Source of the DNA: DATAXP01 sp036272935
GTDB lineage: Bacteria; Planctomycetota; Planctomycetia; Pirellulales; PNKZ01
Assembly (NCBI GenBank): GCA_036272935.1
Contig: DATAXP010000142.1
Coordinates: 1 to 44,184 of the forward strand
Direction: 5' to 3'
Length of the DNA: 44,184 bases
In this document: in pieces, positions 32,199-40,803 of the stretch
How the letters are laid out: each line of letters starts with the position of its first letter
Numbering within the stretch: the first letter of the stretch is position 1
Translations under genes and position numbers: made by a program
Notes under the pieces: generated by a model
What the model was told of the DNA's origin: nothing
Databases searched by the model: none
What the model saw: only the letters and a program-made list of their open reading frames with translations

Positions 32199-33575
32199 AT
32201 GCCTCAACTTACTCCAGCCGTCGCCGAGAAGCCCAGCCGCATGCGCTACGCGGTGCTGGCGGTCGCGTGCGCACTAGCGTTGTTGACGTACGTCAATCGC
32301 TTGGCCTTTGGCGTCGCCGCCTCGAACATCCGCGACGACCTCGGCCTCAACGACGAGCAGATGGGCTATCTCGCTTCCTCGTTTCTACTGGCCTACGGAC
32401 TGTTTCAATTGCCCGGTGGCTTCCTGGCCGACCGGCTCGGCGGGCGCATGTTGTTGACCGTGCTGGTGACCGGCTGGTCGTTGCTTTCCGGAGCGACGGC
32501 GCTCGGGCTGTTCTTTCAGGCAGGTACCAGTGGCGCGTTCGTGTTCCTGCTGGTGCTGCGTTTCGCGTTTGGCATCCTGCAGGCCGCGGAGTTCCCGAGC
32601 TTGTCGCGCGTGATGGCTGATTGGATGCCGGTGGGCGAGCGCGGCACGGCGATGGGAATGATCTGGATGTTCAGCCGCGTGGGAGGCGCGGCGGTGCCGT
32701 TCCTCTTCACGGGGATGCTATGGCTGTTTGGCACCTGGACGACGCCGTTTTGGGTGATGGCGGCGATGGGGTTGTTGTGGTGCGCTGGCTTCTGGCCTTG
32801 GTTCCGCGACCAACCGGCCGCCAAGCGGGGCGTGAACGGCGCCGAGCTGGAAGTGATCGCCGCGGGACGCACCGTATCGTCGCTGAAGAAGGAGCCCATT
32901 TCGCCGTTGAGCCTATTGAGCTCGCGCAATGTGTGGGCGCTCTGCTTGATGTACGGGTTCGTCGGCTTCGGCGGCAACTTTTTCACGAACATGATGCCGC
33001 TATACCTGAGCAGCCATCGAAAGTTGGAAGGCTGGGAGTTCACCGTCGTTTCAGCGATGCCGTTGGGGTTCGCGATCGGCTCGTGCTTCCTGGGAGGTTT
33101 CGTGTCGGACTGGATTGTCCGCCGGTGGAAGAGCCGCAAGTGGGGCCGACGCCTCGTCGGCTTTGTCGGTCTATCGATGGCCGCCGTGGCCACGTTCTGC
33201 GTCCCCTACGCCGGCAGCGTGTGGGCGTTGGGGCTGTTGCTCAGCGCGGCGTTCTTTTGCAACGACCTGAATATCGCTCCCGCCTGGGCCGCCTGCGCCG
33301 ACGTCGGCGAGCAGCACACCGGCAAGGTCAGCGGAGCGATGAACATGGTCGGCTCGTTCGCCGGCGCTGCCGGGACCGCGTTCGCGGGCTACTTCTTTCA
33401 CCGTGGGCATGGCGAGTTCGTTCTGATCGCCTACTCGCTGAGCTACGCGCTGGCGGCGCTCTGTTGGCTGGCGGTCGATGTCACTCAGCCGCTCGTGCGA
33501 CCGGCGGCCGTACCGCTCGTTGCCGAAGATCATCCGTCCATCATCGTCGAACCTTGCGTCGAGGCAACCTCATGA
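32199..33575 (+). CDS. MFS transporter, anion:cation symporter (ACS)-like
   Basis: Inner-membrane carrier of 458 residues with about 12 hydrophobic helices. TM1 with Leu-Thr-Tyr-Val-Asn-Arg-Leu, the TM2-3 loop Gly-Gly-Phe-Leu-Ala-Asp-Arg-Leu-Gly-Gly-Arg (MFS signature), and a long polar central loop around residues 205-235 are visible. The TM1 tail and loop are typical of the ACS branch, whose members import hexuronates, galactonate, glucarate or tartrate with protons. This points to an acidic sugar as the imported compound (inference). ATG 32199 (Met-Pro-Gln-Leu) is preferred to the TTG at 32187. Its stop overlaps the ATG of the aldolase gene by 4 bases. Confidence 0.92.
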   Translation: MPQLTPAVAEKPSRMRYAVLAVACALALLTYVNRLAFGVAASNIRDDLGLNDEQMGYLASSFLLAYGLFQLPGGFLADRLGGRMLLTVLVTGWSLLSGATALGLFFQAGTSGAFVFLLVLRFAFGILQAAEFPSLSRVMADWMPVGERGTAMGMIWMFSRVGGAAVPFLFTGMLWLFGTWTTPFWVMAAMGLLWCAGFWPWFRDQPAAKRGVNGAELEVIAAGRTVSSLKKEPISPLSLLSSRNVWALCLMYGFVGFGGNFFTNMMPLYLSSHRKLEGWEFTVVSAMPLGFAIGSCFLGGFVSDWIVRRWKSRKWGRRLVGFVGLSMAAVATFCVPYAGSVWALGLLLSAAFFCNDLNIAPAWAACADVGEQHTGKVSGAMNMVGSFAGAAGTAFAGYFFHRGHGEFVLIAYSLSYALAALCWLAVDVTQPLVRPAAVPLVAEDHPSIIVEPCVEATS

Positions 33576-34354
33576 AAAAAGCCCGCACGTTCAAACAACG
33601 AATCGTCCACGGCCCCGTCGCGCTCGGCACGTGCATCAGTTTCACCGACGCGACGGTGACCGAGTCGCTGTGTGGGCTGCTCGACTTTGTCTGGATCGAC
33701 ATGGAGCACAACGCCCTTTCGCTGGAGACGGTGCAAGGGCACATCATGGCGACCAAGGCCAGCGAGACGGTCCCGCTGGTGCGCGTCGCCTGGAACGACC
33801 CGGTGCTCATCAAGCCGGTGCTCGATATCGGCGCCGCGGGGGTGATCGTCCCCTTCGTGCGCACGGCCGATGAGGCGCGCCGCGCGGTCGAGGCGTGCCT
33901 GTATCCTCCGGCCGGCGTGCGCGGCTTCGGACCGCGACGAGCTTCGCACTACGGTCGCCTCGGCGGTCCGGAATACTGCCGCGAGGCGAACGAAAGCGTG
34001 ATCGTGATCGCGCAGATCGAGCATGTCGACGCGGTGCGCAACTTGGATGAAATCCTCGCCGTTCCCGAATTGACGAGCATCGTCATCGGTCCCAACGATC
34101 TGGCGGGCTCGCTGGGGCTCATCGGCCAGCCTCGACATCCGCGGGTGCTGGAGGCAATTCAAACGATCATCGCCACGGCCCGTCGCAAGAACGTCCCCAT
34201 CGGGCTGGCTACTGGCTACGACGCGGTGCAGCTCGTCGAGTGGGCCAGTGAAGGGGTGCAATGGCTGGCGATTGCGAACGACACCAGCTTGCTGCTGCAG
34301 GCCGCGACCACCGTTGCCCAACAAGTTCGCATTAAACTGGGGCAGGAGCGCTAA
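33572..34354 (+). CDS. HpcH/HpaI-family aldolase (second copy in locus)
   Basis: Metal-dependent pyruvate-type aldolase of 260 residues, cytosolic. Active-site residues: His in Asp-Met-Glu-His-Asn-Ala, Arg in Pro-Leu-Val-Arg-Val-Ala, Glu in Ala-Gln-Ile-Glu-His, Asp in Ile-Gly-Pro-Asn-Asp-Leu-Ala. It resembles 2-keto-3-deoxy-L-rhamnonate/2-dehydro-3-deoxyglucarate aldolases in general layout. It is only distantly similar to the minus-strand aldolase (16240-17037), so the two probably act on different substrates or stereoisomers. ATGA overlap with the transporter gene upstream argues that it works on what that carrier imports. Confidence 0.93.
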   Translation: MKKARTFKQRIVHGPVALGTCISFTDATVTESLCGLLDFVWIDMEHNALSLETVQGHIMATKASETVPLVRVAWNDPVLIKPVLDIGAAGVIVPFVRTADEARRAVEACLYPPAGVRGFGPRRASHYGRLGGPEYCREANESVIVIAQIEHVDAVRNLDEILAVPELTSIVIGPNDLAGSLGLIGQPRHPRVLEAIQTIIATARRKNVPIGLATGYDAVQLVEWASEGVQWLAIANDTSLLLQAATTVAQQVRIKLGQER

Positions 34355-35737
34355 GTGGTGCCCACGTCATTCAGATTTCTTACGGCGTTTGGTGTTGTCG
34401 TCGGCGTCGCGCTTTCGGCCAACGCCGCCGATCGCAGACCCAACGTGATCGTTCTCTTGGCCGACGACCTCGGCTATGCCGACCTCAGCCTGCAAGGCAA
34501 CTCCGAAGTCGCCACGCCGCACATCGATTCGATCGCTGTGTCCGGCGTTCGCTGCACCAGCGGTTACGTTTCGAGCCCGGTGTGCAGCCCGTCGCGCGCC
34601 GGGTTGTTGACCGGCCGATACCAGGAGCGCTTCGGCCACGAGTTCAACCCGGCGTTCCTGCAATATGGCGGTCAGGGACAGGGGCTTCCAACCGACGAGC
34701 GTACGATCGCCGATCGTCTGCGAGTCGCAGGTTACGCGACGGCCGCCATCGGAAAGTGGCACCTCGGTGAAGAAGATCAATTCCATCCGCTGAATCGCGG
34801 CTTCGACGAGTTCTTTGGCTTTCTGACCGGGGCGCACACGTATCTGGGGAGCGACGACCGATCGATGGGTCCGATCTGCCGCAACCGCCAGCGCGTCGAG
34901 CTCGACGGCTATCTGACCGACGTGCTGGGGCGCGAGGCATGCGATTTTATCGACCGACACCGCGAGCAGCCGTTCTTCCTGTACCTCGCATTCAACGCAG
35001 TGCACACGCCGCTGGAAGCTCCGCCCAGCGCGTCGGCCACGCTGTCGCAGATCAGCGATCCCGAGCGCCGCACGTACTTGCAAATGCTCGCTTCGCTCGA
35101 TGACACTGTCGGCGCGGTGCTGGCAAAGCTTCGCGAATCGAAGTTGGAAGAAGAGACGCTCGTTTTCTTTCTGAGCGACAACGGCGGACCGACAACGAAG
35201 TTTTCGGCCAACGCCTCGCGCAACACGCCGCTGCGCGGCAGCAAGGGCGATACCTGGGAAGGGGGCATCCATGTGCCGATGTTCGTGCAGTGGAAAGGAC
35301 GGTTGCAGGCGGGTGTCGCTTATTCGCGCCCGGTCGTCGCGCTCGATTTGGCCGCGACGGCACTAACGGCCGCGGGAGTCGAGCCACCAACGAACCCGGC
35401 GCTCGACGGTGTGAATCTGTTGCCGTATTTCGACGGACAGCACGATGACGATCCGCACGAGTTTCTGTACTGGAAGTTCGGGCGGCAAATGGCGGTGCGC
35501 TCTGGCGATTGGAAGCTGGTCCGTCCGAGCATGGGATCGAAAGAGTTCGAAGACATTGCTGTCGAGCCGCTGCTGTTCAACCTGAAAGACGACCTCGGCG
35601 AGCAGCACGATCTCGCGACCCAGCATCCCGGGCAAGTCGCGCGTTTGCAGGCGGCCTGGGACCGCTGGCGCAACGAGTTGCCGCCGCCGCGCTGGCCATG
35701 CACGCTCAAAGGCCAGGCGCTCACCTTCGAGCCGTGA
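34355..35737 (+). CDS. Secreted sulfatase (arylsulfatase A-like)
   Basis: Formylglycine sulfatase of 460 residues. GTG 34355 is taken as start (AGGAG 8 bases upstream; GTG 34358 is equally possible). Signal peptide about 1-25 (Ser-Ala-Asn-Ala-Ala). Metal site Leu-Ala-Asp37-Asp38-Leu-Gly-Tyr; activation motif Cys77-Ser-Pro-Ser-Arg81-Ala-Gly-Leu-Leu-Thr-Gly-Arg-Tyr; Ile-Gly-Lys-Trp-His-Leu-Gly; Leu-Ser-Asp-Asn-Gly-Gly-Pro; Ser-Lys-Gly-Asp-Thr-Trp-Glu-Gly-Gly-Ile. All expected catalytic residues are present. It begins directly after the aldolase stop. A deleted sibling follows. Confidence 0.95.
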   Translation: MVPTSFRFLTAFGVVVGVALSANAADRRPNVIVLLADDLGYADLSLQGNSEVATPHIDSIAVSGVRCTSGYVSSPVCSPSRAGLLTGRYQERFGHEFNPAFLQYGGQGQGLPTDERTIADRLRVAGYATAAIGKWHLGEEDQFHPLNRGFDEFFGFLTGAHTYLGSDDRSMGPICRNRQRVELDGYLTDVLGREACDFIDRHREQPFFLYLAFNAVHTPLEAPPSASATLSQISDPERRTYLQMLASLDDTVGAVLAKLRESKLEEETLVFFLSDNGGPTTKFSANASRNTPLRGSKGDTWEGGIHVPMFVQWKGRLQAGVAYSRPVVALDLAATALTAAGVEPPTNPALDGVNLLPYFDGQHDDDPHEFLYWKFGRQMAVRSGDWKLVRPSMGSKEFEDIAVEPLLFNLKDDLGEQHDLATQHPGQVARLQAAWDRWRNELPPPRWPCTLKGQALTFEP

Positions 35738-35748
35738 GAAGACAATCG

Positions 35749-36234
35749 ATGATTCAACTCTGCCGCTTGCTTCTGATCGCATCCTCGCTTCAGTGCGCGA
35801 CGGGCGCCCACGCCGCCGATCGCAAGCCGAACGTGCTGGTGATCTTGGCCGACGACCTCGGCTATGCCGACATCGGCGCCAACGGCTGCACCGACATCCC
35901 AACGCCTCACATCGATTCGCTCGCCGCCGGCGGCGCGCGCTTCACCAACGGAGGGCATATTGCCGTTCGCATGGGAGATTGGAAGCTGGTAAAGAGCCCC
36001 CCGAACCCCACCCATTGGGACGAGTGCTTCGACGCACCCAGCGTCGACGGCGCAGACCTTTACAACCTCACGGACGATATCGGCGAAAAGAAGAATCTCG
36101 CCACGAGCGAACCCGCGAAGTTCAACGAACTCGCCGACGCCTGGAACACTTGGAGTGCCCAGCAGGCCGAACCCTTGTGGCCCGCCATCCGGCACGGGGA
36201 GCGGCGAACCAAAACCGAGCATGCAATCCGATGA
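35749..36234 (+). pseudogene. Internally deleted sulfatase (161 aa), catalytic core missing in frame
   Basis: ATG 35749 encodes a signal peptide (about 1-23), the first metal motif Leu-Ala-Asp35-Asp36-Leu-Gly-Tyr-Ala-Asp and Gly-Ala-Arg-Phe-Thr-Asn-Gly68; the next residues are already the C-terminal strand Val-Arg-Met-Gly-Asp-Trp-Lys-Leu-Val and the end motif Leu-Tyr-Asn-Leu-Thr-Asp-Asp. About 300 residues, including Cys-x-Pro-Ser-Arg and all other catalytic motifs, are gone, with the junction near 35952. The reading frame is intact across the junction and the stop overlaps the next ATG (ATGA), so the remnant is still translated and couples translation of the dehydratase. It cannot be an active sulfatase. 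It could instead be a natural mini-protein, but a deletion is the simpler reading. Confidence 0.85.
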
Positions 36235-37418
36235 AAATCACGAAGATTGAAACGATTCGGCTGCCCGAACATCCCAACACCTGCTGGGTCCACATCCACA
36301 CCGACGACGGGCTGGTCGGCTTGGGCGAGACGTATCACGTGCCCGGCGCGGTCGAGGCGGTGATTCACGATGTCGCCGCGCCGCTGGTGCTGGGCAAGAG
36401 CGCCTTCGACCGCGAGCGCCATTGGCAGGATTTCTTCGCCTTCGCGAACTTCTTCGGTTACGCCGGCGCCGAGATGCGCGCCTGGTCGGCCCTGGACATT
36501 GCACTGTGGGACCTGCTTGGCCAGCACCTCGCCCAACCGATCTACAACCTGCTCGGCGGGCGGTGCCGCGACTCGATTCCGATCTATAACACCTGCGTCA
36601 ACACACCCAAGTACGCTGATCAGGACGCTTTCTTGCAACGGCCGGGCGAGCTAGCCGAATCGTTGCTAGCCCAGGGCATCAAGCAGATGAAAGTCTGGCC
36701 TTGGGACCGCTTCGCGCCGCACATCACGAGCAGCAAGGACCCGGGACCGGCTGGATGGACGGCGATGGGACCGCCGGGGCATTACCTTTCGAACGAGGAC
36801 CTTGAAACGGGTTTGCGCGTCGTCAAGGAGATTCGCAAAGCGGTCGGCGGCAAGATGCACATCGCCATCGAGGGGCACTCGCGCTGGGACCTGAACTGCG
36901 CACTGCGCATCGCGCGCGCTCTTGAGCCGTACGACGTGTTCTGGATGGAAGACATCATCCAGCCCGATAGCGTCGCCGACCTGGCACGGCTAGTGCGCGA
37001 AACGCGCGTGCCGCAGGCGGTCAGCGAGCGATTGTTCACGAAGTTTGCCTTCCGCGAGGTGCTGGAAAAAGCCGCCGGGCACATCGTCATGCTCGACATT
37101 GTCTGGACCGGTGGCATCAGCGAGGCGCTCAAAATCGCCACCTTGGCCGACACGTATCACCTCGCCGTCGCGCCTCACGACTGTACCGGCCCTGTGAACG
37201 TGTTCGCGGCGTTGCATGTGTGCGCCGCCGTATCCAACGCCACGATCATGGAAACGGTCCGCGGCTTCGTCGAAGGATACTACCTCGACGTGCTCGATCG
37301 GCCGTTGCCGATTCGCGAGGGCAATGCCTTCTGCGAATTGGCGTCAGGTTTAGGTGTGAAGCTCCGCCCTGAAGTCCTTGCGCGCCGCGATCTCACTCGG
37401 CGCGTCTCCAATCTCTGA
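36231..37418 (+). CDS. Enolase-superfamily acid-sugar dehydratase (mandelate racemase/GalD-like)
   Basis: Cytosolic Mg-dependent enzyme of 395 residues; members of this subgroup remove water from aldonic or aldaric acids to give 2-keto-3-deoxy acids. Capping domain about 1-120 (Asp-Gly-Leu-Val-Gly-Leu-Gly-Glu-Thr-Tyr), barrel after it. Metal ligands are Glu in Ile-Glu-Gly-His-Ser-Arg-Trp (with Glu where galactonate dehydratase has Asp, and the His as likely acid), Glu in Trp-Met-Glu-Asp and Glu in Ser-Glu-Arg-Leu-Phe; the second catalytic His is in Ala-Pro-His-Asp-Cys-Thr-Gly-Pro. A barrel Lys-Val-Trp-Pro segment is also present. The product would be the natural substrate of the HpcH/HpaI aldolase. 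The substrate is not known. Confidence 0.93.
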   Translation: MKITKIETIRLPEHPNTCWVHIHTDDGLVGLGETYHVPGAVEAVIHDVAAPLVLGKSAFDRERHWQDFFAFANFFGYAGAEMRAWSALDIALWDLLGQHLAQPIYNLLGGRCRDSIPIYNTCVNTPKYADQDAFLQRPGELAESLLAQGIKQMKVWPWDRFAPHITSSKDPGPAGWTAMGPPGHYLSNEDLETGLRVVKEIRKAVGGKMHIAIEGHSRWDLNCALRIARALEPYDVFWMEDIIQPDSVADLARLVRETRVPQAVSERLFTKFAFREVLEKAAGHIVMLDIVWTGGISEALKIATLADTYHLAVAPHDCTGPVNVFAALHVCAAVSNATIMETVRGFVEGYYLDVLDRPLPIREGNAFCELASGLGVKLRPEVLARRDLTRRVSNL

Positions 37419-37428
37419 GGAGTCAACC

Positions 37429-38061
37429 ATGGTATTGCGTTGCGTCATTAGTCTACTGCTGGTTGCCACGAGCTGGGTGACCGCCGAAGCGACGGATCTG
37501 CAGCCGACGCTTGGTCAGCGAGGCACACTTCTTTTGAACGAGACATTTTCCGAAGCCTCGTTGCCGGACCACTGGACGCGCAATGCCGGCACGCTCAGCG
37601 TGACCGACGGTGTCTTGAGGGTGAGTGAGCTTGCCGCCGACAAGCATGTGGCGGCGTGCCGGTATCCGCTGCCCGTGCAGAATTGCGCCGTGCAATTCGA
37701 CTTTCAACTCGACGGAGCGAAATTGCTGCACTTCGGCTACGACCCGGCTCCCGGCGAGTTGCAGACCCATGGGCATCTGTTCTCGGTGGCTGTGACTCCC
37801 ACATCGTGGAGCCTGCTCGAACATGTCACCAAGAAAGGAGCGATTGCCGAGGCGCCGCTGACGCTCGAACCCGCGCGATGGTACACGCTGCTGGTCGAAT
37901 GTCGCGGCGATCAGGTGGTGGCGCAGATTGCCGGCCAACCACCGCTCAAAGGCCATGCGCCTGACTTCCACGTGAAAAAGCCGGGGCTCGTCTTTCGCGC
38001 TGGCAGCGCGGAAGATCAACCCGTGCTGATCGATAACCTTCGCGTATGGGAATTGAAGTAG
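37429..38061 (+). CDS. Secreted LamG/DUF1080-like concanavalin-fold protein
   Basis: Exported beta-sandwich protein of 210 residues. Start at ATG 37429 with GAGGAG 8 bases upstream; signal peptide about 1-20 (Val-Thr-Ala-Glu-Ala). The mature part has the features of planctomycete 3-keto-disaccharide-hydrolase (DUF1080)/LamG-like domains: Leu-Asn-Glu-Thr-Phe near the start, Ala-Arg-Trp-Tyr-Thr-Leu-Leu-Val-Glu in the middle and Val-Leu-Ile-Asp-Asn-Leu-Arg-Val-Trp at the end. It probably binds or acts on sugar chains. I cannot decide whether it is catalytic. It lies 10 bases after the dehydratase and 11 before the SDR start. Confidence 0.85.
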   Translation: MVLRCVISLLLVATSWVTAEATDLQPTLGQRGTLLLNETFSEASLPDHWTRNAGTLSVTDGVLRVSELAADKHVAACRYPLPVQNCAVQFDFQLDGAKLLHFGYDPAPGELQTHGHLFSVAVTPTSWSLLEHVTKKGAIAEAPLTLEPARWYTLLVECRGDQVVAQIAGQPPLKGHAPDFHVKKPGLVFRAGSAEDQPVLIDNLRVWELK

Positions 38062-38072
38062 GACGACAATCG

Positions 38073-38885
38073 ATGCGGTTGAATGGAAAAGTCGCCGTGG
38101 TTACCGGCTCGGGCCAAGGCATCGGCTTGGGGATCGCCCAGCGTCTGGCTCGTGAGGGGGCCGCCGTGGTGATCAACGATCTCGACGACGCGCGGCTCGG
38201 CGAGGGCGAACAAACGATCCGCGCGATCGGCGGCCGCGTGCTGCCGGTACGCGCCGATGTGTCGCGCGCCGACGACGTCGAGCGGCTGTTCGAGGAGACG
38301 CGGCGCGCTTTCGGCGGCGTCGATGTGCTGGTCAACAACGCGGCCTGGGCCTCGCCGATCGCGCACTTCCTCGACATGACCGAGGAATTCCTGGACAAAG
38401 TGCTCGCGATCAACCTCAAGAGCATGTTCTTCTGCTCGCAGCGCGCCGCACGCATCATGGCGGAGCAACGGAAGCCGGGAAGCATCGTGAACATCAGCAC
38501 CTACGGCGCCGCCCGGGCGCAGCGCGAGATGTCGGCCTACAACGCCGCCAAGGGAGGGCTCGAGGCCGCCACGCGCACGATCGCGCTCGACTTGGCCCCG
38601 TGGGGCATTCGCGTGAACGCCGTGGGCCCGGGGCCGATCGCCACGCCTTCGTTTCTGGAGCTGTTCAATACGCCGGAGAAGCTCGACCGCATGCGGCTGG
38701 CGGTCCCGCTGGAACGCCTCGGCAAGCCCGAAGACATCGCCGCCGCGGTCGCGTTCTTCGCCAGCGACGATGCAGCATTCGTCACCGGCCAGGTGCTGTA
38801 CGTCGACGGTGGCTCGACGGCCCAGATTCGTCCCTCGGCATATACCACCAACCTGAAACGACCATCCCCGCAAGCCAGGAGCTGA
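38073..38885 (+). CDS. Short-chain dehydrogenase/reductase
   Basis: NAD(P)-dependent oxidoreductase of 270 residues. ATG 38073 (AGGA upstream) is preferred over ATG 38046, which lies within the previous gene. Cofactor motif Thr11-Gly-Ser-Gly-Gln-Gly-Ile-Gly18, Asn-Asn-Ala-Ala at 88-91, catalytic Asn114, Ser142, Tyr156 and Lys160 (Tyr-Asn-Ala-Ala-Lys) are all present; the end Tyr-Val-Asp-Gly-Gly is normal. Asp36 after the second strand suggests NAD preference. It would oxidise a sugar or cyclitol hydroxyl, which is the entry step one would expect before an IolE-type dehydration. Confidence 0.93.
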   Translation: MRLNGKVAVVTGSGQGIGLGIAQRLAREGAAVVINDLDDARLGEGEQTIRAIGGRVLPVRADVSRADDVERLFEETRRAFGGVDVLVNNAAWASPIAHFLDMTEEFLDKVLAINLKSMFFCSQRAARIMAEQRKPGSIVNISTYGAARAQREMSAYNAAKGGLEAATRTIALDLAPWGIRVNAVGPGPIATPSFLELFNTPEKLDRMRLAVPLERLGKPEDIAAAVAFFASDDAAFVTGQVLYVDGGSTAQIRPSAYTTNLKRPSPQARS

Positions 38886-38892
38886 CCTCGCC

Positions 38893-40776
38893 ATGGCCGC
38901 CGACACCATTCGTTTGACGATGGCCCAAGCCGTCGTCAAGTATCTGCAAGCCCAATACAGCGAGCGCGACGGCGTCACGCGGCGGCTGATTCCGGCGATG
39001 TTCGGCATCTTCGGCCACGGCAACGTCTGCGGCATGGGGCAGGCACTCGAAGAGTGCGGCCAAGAGCTGCCGTATTATCAGCCGTGCAACGAGCAATCGA
39101 TGGTCCACACGGCCATCGGTTTCGCCAAGGCCAATCGTCGACTGGCGACGCTGGCCTGCACGGCCTCGATCGGCCCGGGGTCGACGAACATGCTCACCGG
39201 CGCCGCCGCCGCGACGATCAATCGTCTGCCCGTCCTCCTTTTTCCGTCCGACTACTACGCGACACGACGCCAAGGGCCGGTGCTTCAGCAACTCGAACAT
39301 CCGATCTCCGCCGATGTCAGCGTCAACGACTGCTTCCGCCCCGTAAGCCGATTCTTCGATCGCATCTCGCGCCCCGAACAAATCCTCACGGCACTGCCCG
39401 AGGCGATGCGCGTGCTGACCGATCCGGTCGAAACCGGCGCCGTGACGATCGCCCTTCCGCAGGACGTTCAGGCACATGCCTTCGACTATCCGCTGCAATT
39501 CTTCGCGCGGCGTGTGTGGCGGGTCGAACGACGCGTCCCCGATCCGGTGCGCATCAGCGAAGCGGTGCGTCTGCTGCGCGAGGCCGAGCGGCCGGTGATT
39601 ATTGCGGGCGGCGGTGTGCACTATTCAGAGTCGTGCGATGAGTTGCACGCACTGGCCGAAGCGCTGGGCATCCCGGTCGGCGAGACGTTCGCCGGCAAGG
39701 GGGCCATGCCCGAGCGCTCGGAACTGGCGCTGGGCGGCCACGGCCTCGAAGGAACCGGCGCCTCTGCACAGATCGTCAGCCAGGCCGATCTGGTGCTGTG
39801 CGTCGGCACGCGATTGACCGACTTTGCCACCGGTTCGCAATCGTGCTTCAACCATCCGCGCGTGCGGTTCATCAGCATCAACGTTTGCGGCCACGATGCC
39901 TACAAGCAGGGCGCGTTGCCAATCGTGGCCGATGCGCGCTTGGCGCTCGGCGTGCTGCGCGAGGCGGCAACCGTTGCCGGTGTTCGTCCGCGCGCGGCGT
40001 ATCTCGAAGAAATCGCCGCTGCCCGCAAGCAGTGGACTGACACACTGGAACGAGAAGCATTTGCTCCTCATCCTGGCGAGGCGATGAGCCAGGCCGAACT
40101 GATTCGGACGTTGAATCAGTCCGCCCGCGCGGGAGACACGGTGATCGCCGCGGCAGGCGGCGCGCCCGGCGATCTGCTCAAGACATGGGACACGACCGGT
40201 GGTCGAACGTGTCATCTCGAATTCGGCTATTCGTGCATGGGCTACGAGATCCCCGCCGGGCTGGGCGTTCGCCTGGCGCAGGACAGCGGCGAGGTGTACG
40301 TGTTGATCGGTGACGGCACGTATCTGATGAACCCTACCGAGTTGATGACTGCATTGCAGGAAAATCTGAAGATCACCGTCGTGGTGTCTGAGAATCACGG
40401 CTACCAGTGCATCCGCCGCCTTCAGATGTGGCGGACGGGCGTCGCCTTTGGCAACGAGTTTCGCGAGCGCGATTCCCAATCGAACAGGCTCGAAGGCGAG
40501 TATGTCGCGATCGACATCGCCAAGAACGCCGAGAGCTTCGGCGCGCGAACCTGGAATGTCCGTACGACCGACGAGCTGCGGGAGGCGCTGGCCGACGCGC
40601 GGCAAGAGCGCCGCACGTGCGTCATCGTTGTCGAGACGGAAAAGCATCGCAATTTGCCTGGTGGCGGAGTTTGGTGGGATGTCTCGCCTGCCGAAGTAAG
40701 TGTGGACCCAACCACGCAAAAACTACAAGCCGAGTACCAGCGCGACCGCGCTCGATTGCAACGATTTCATTACTAA
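38893..40776 (+). CDS. iolD: ThDP-dependent cyclic-diketone hydrolase, IolD-like
   Basis: 627 residues of the acetolactate-synthase-like ThDP family, most like IolD, which opens 3D-(3,5/4)-trihydroxycyclohexane-1,2-dione to 5-deoxyglucuronate. IolD features: Thr-Met-Ala-Gln-Ala-Val-Val-Lys-Tyr-Leu, Phe-Gly-Ile-Phe-Gly-His-Gly-Asn-Val, the ThDP-activating Glu in Gln-Pro-Cys-Asn-Glu-Gln-Ser-Met, Leu-Pro-Gln-Asp-Val-Gln, and the ThDP/Mg motif Ile-Gly-Asp-Gly-Thr-Tyr with following Asn-Pro-Thr-Glu. Length is typical. Cytosolic. The gene precedes an IolE-like gene, matching the pair order in iol loci. It could act on a related cyclic diketone rather than the inositol one, because IolB, IolC and IolJ are not seen. 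Confidence 0.88.
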   Translation: MAADTIRLTMAQAVVKYLQAQYSERDGVTRRLIPAMFGIFGHGNVCGMGQALEECGQELPYYQPCNEQSMVHTAIGFAKANRRLATLACTASIGPGSTNMLTGAAAATINRLPVLLFPSDYYATRRQGPVLQQLEHPISADVSVNDCFRPVSRFFDRISRPEQILTALPEAMRVLTDPVETGAVTIALPQDVQAHAFDYPLQFFARRVWRVERRVPDPVRISEAVRLLREAERPVIIAGGGVHYSESCDELHALAEALGIPVGETFAGKGAMPERSELALGGHGLEGTGASAQIVSQADLVLCVGTRLTDFATGSQSCFNHPRVRFISINVCGHDAYKQGALPIVADARLALGVLREAATVAGVRPRAAYLEEIAAARKQWTDTLEREAFAPHPGEAMSQAELIRTLNQSARAGDTVIAAAGGAPGDLLKTWDTTGGRTCHLEFGYSCMGYEIPAGLGVRLAQDSGEVYVLIGDGTYLMNPTELMTALQENLKITVVVSENHGYQCIRRLQMWRTGVAFGNEFRERDSQSNRLEGEYVAIDIAKNAESFGARTWNVRTTDELREALADARQERRTCVIVVETEKHRNLPGGGVWWDVSPAEVSVDPTTQKLQAEYQRDRARLQRFHY

Positions 40777-40803
40777 TTCAACGAAGCTCAAGAGAACCAA
40801 TGC

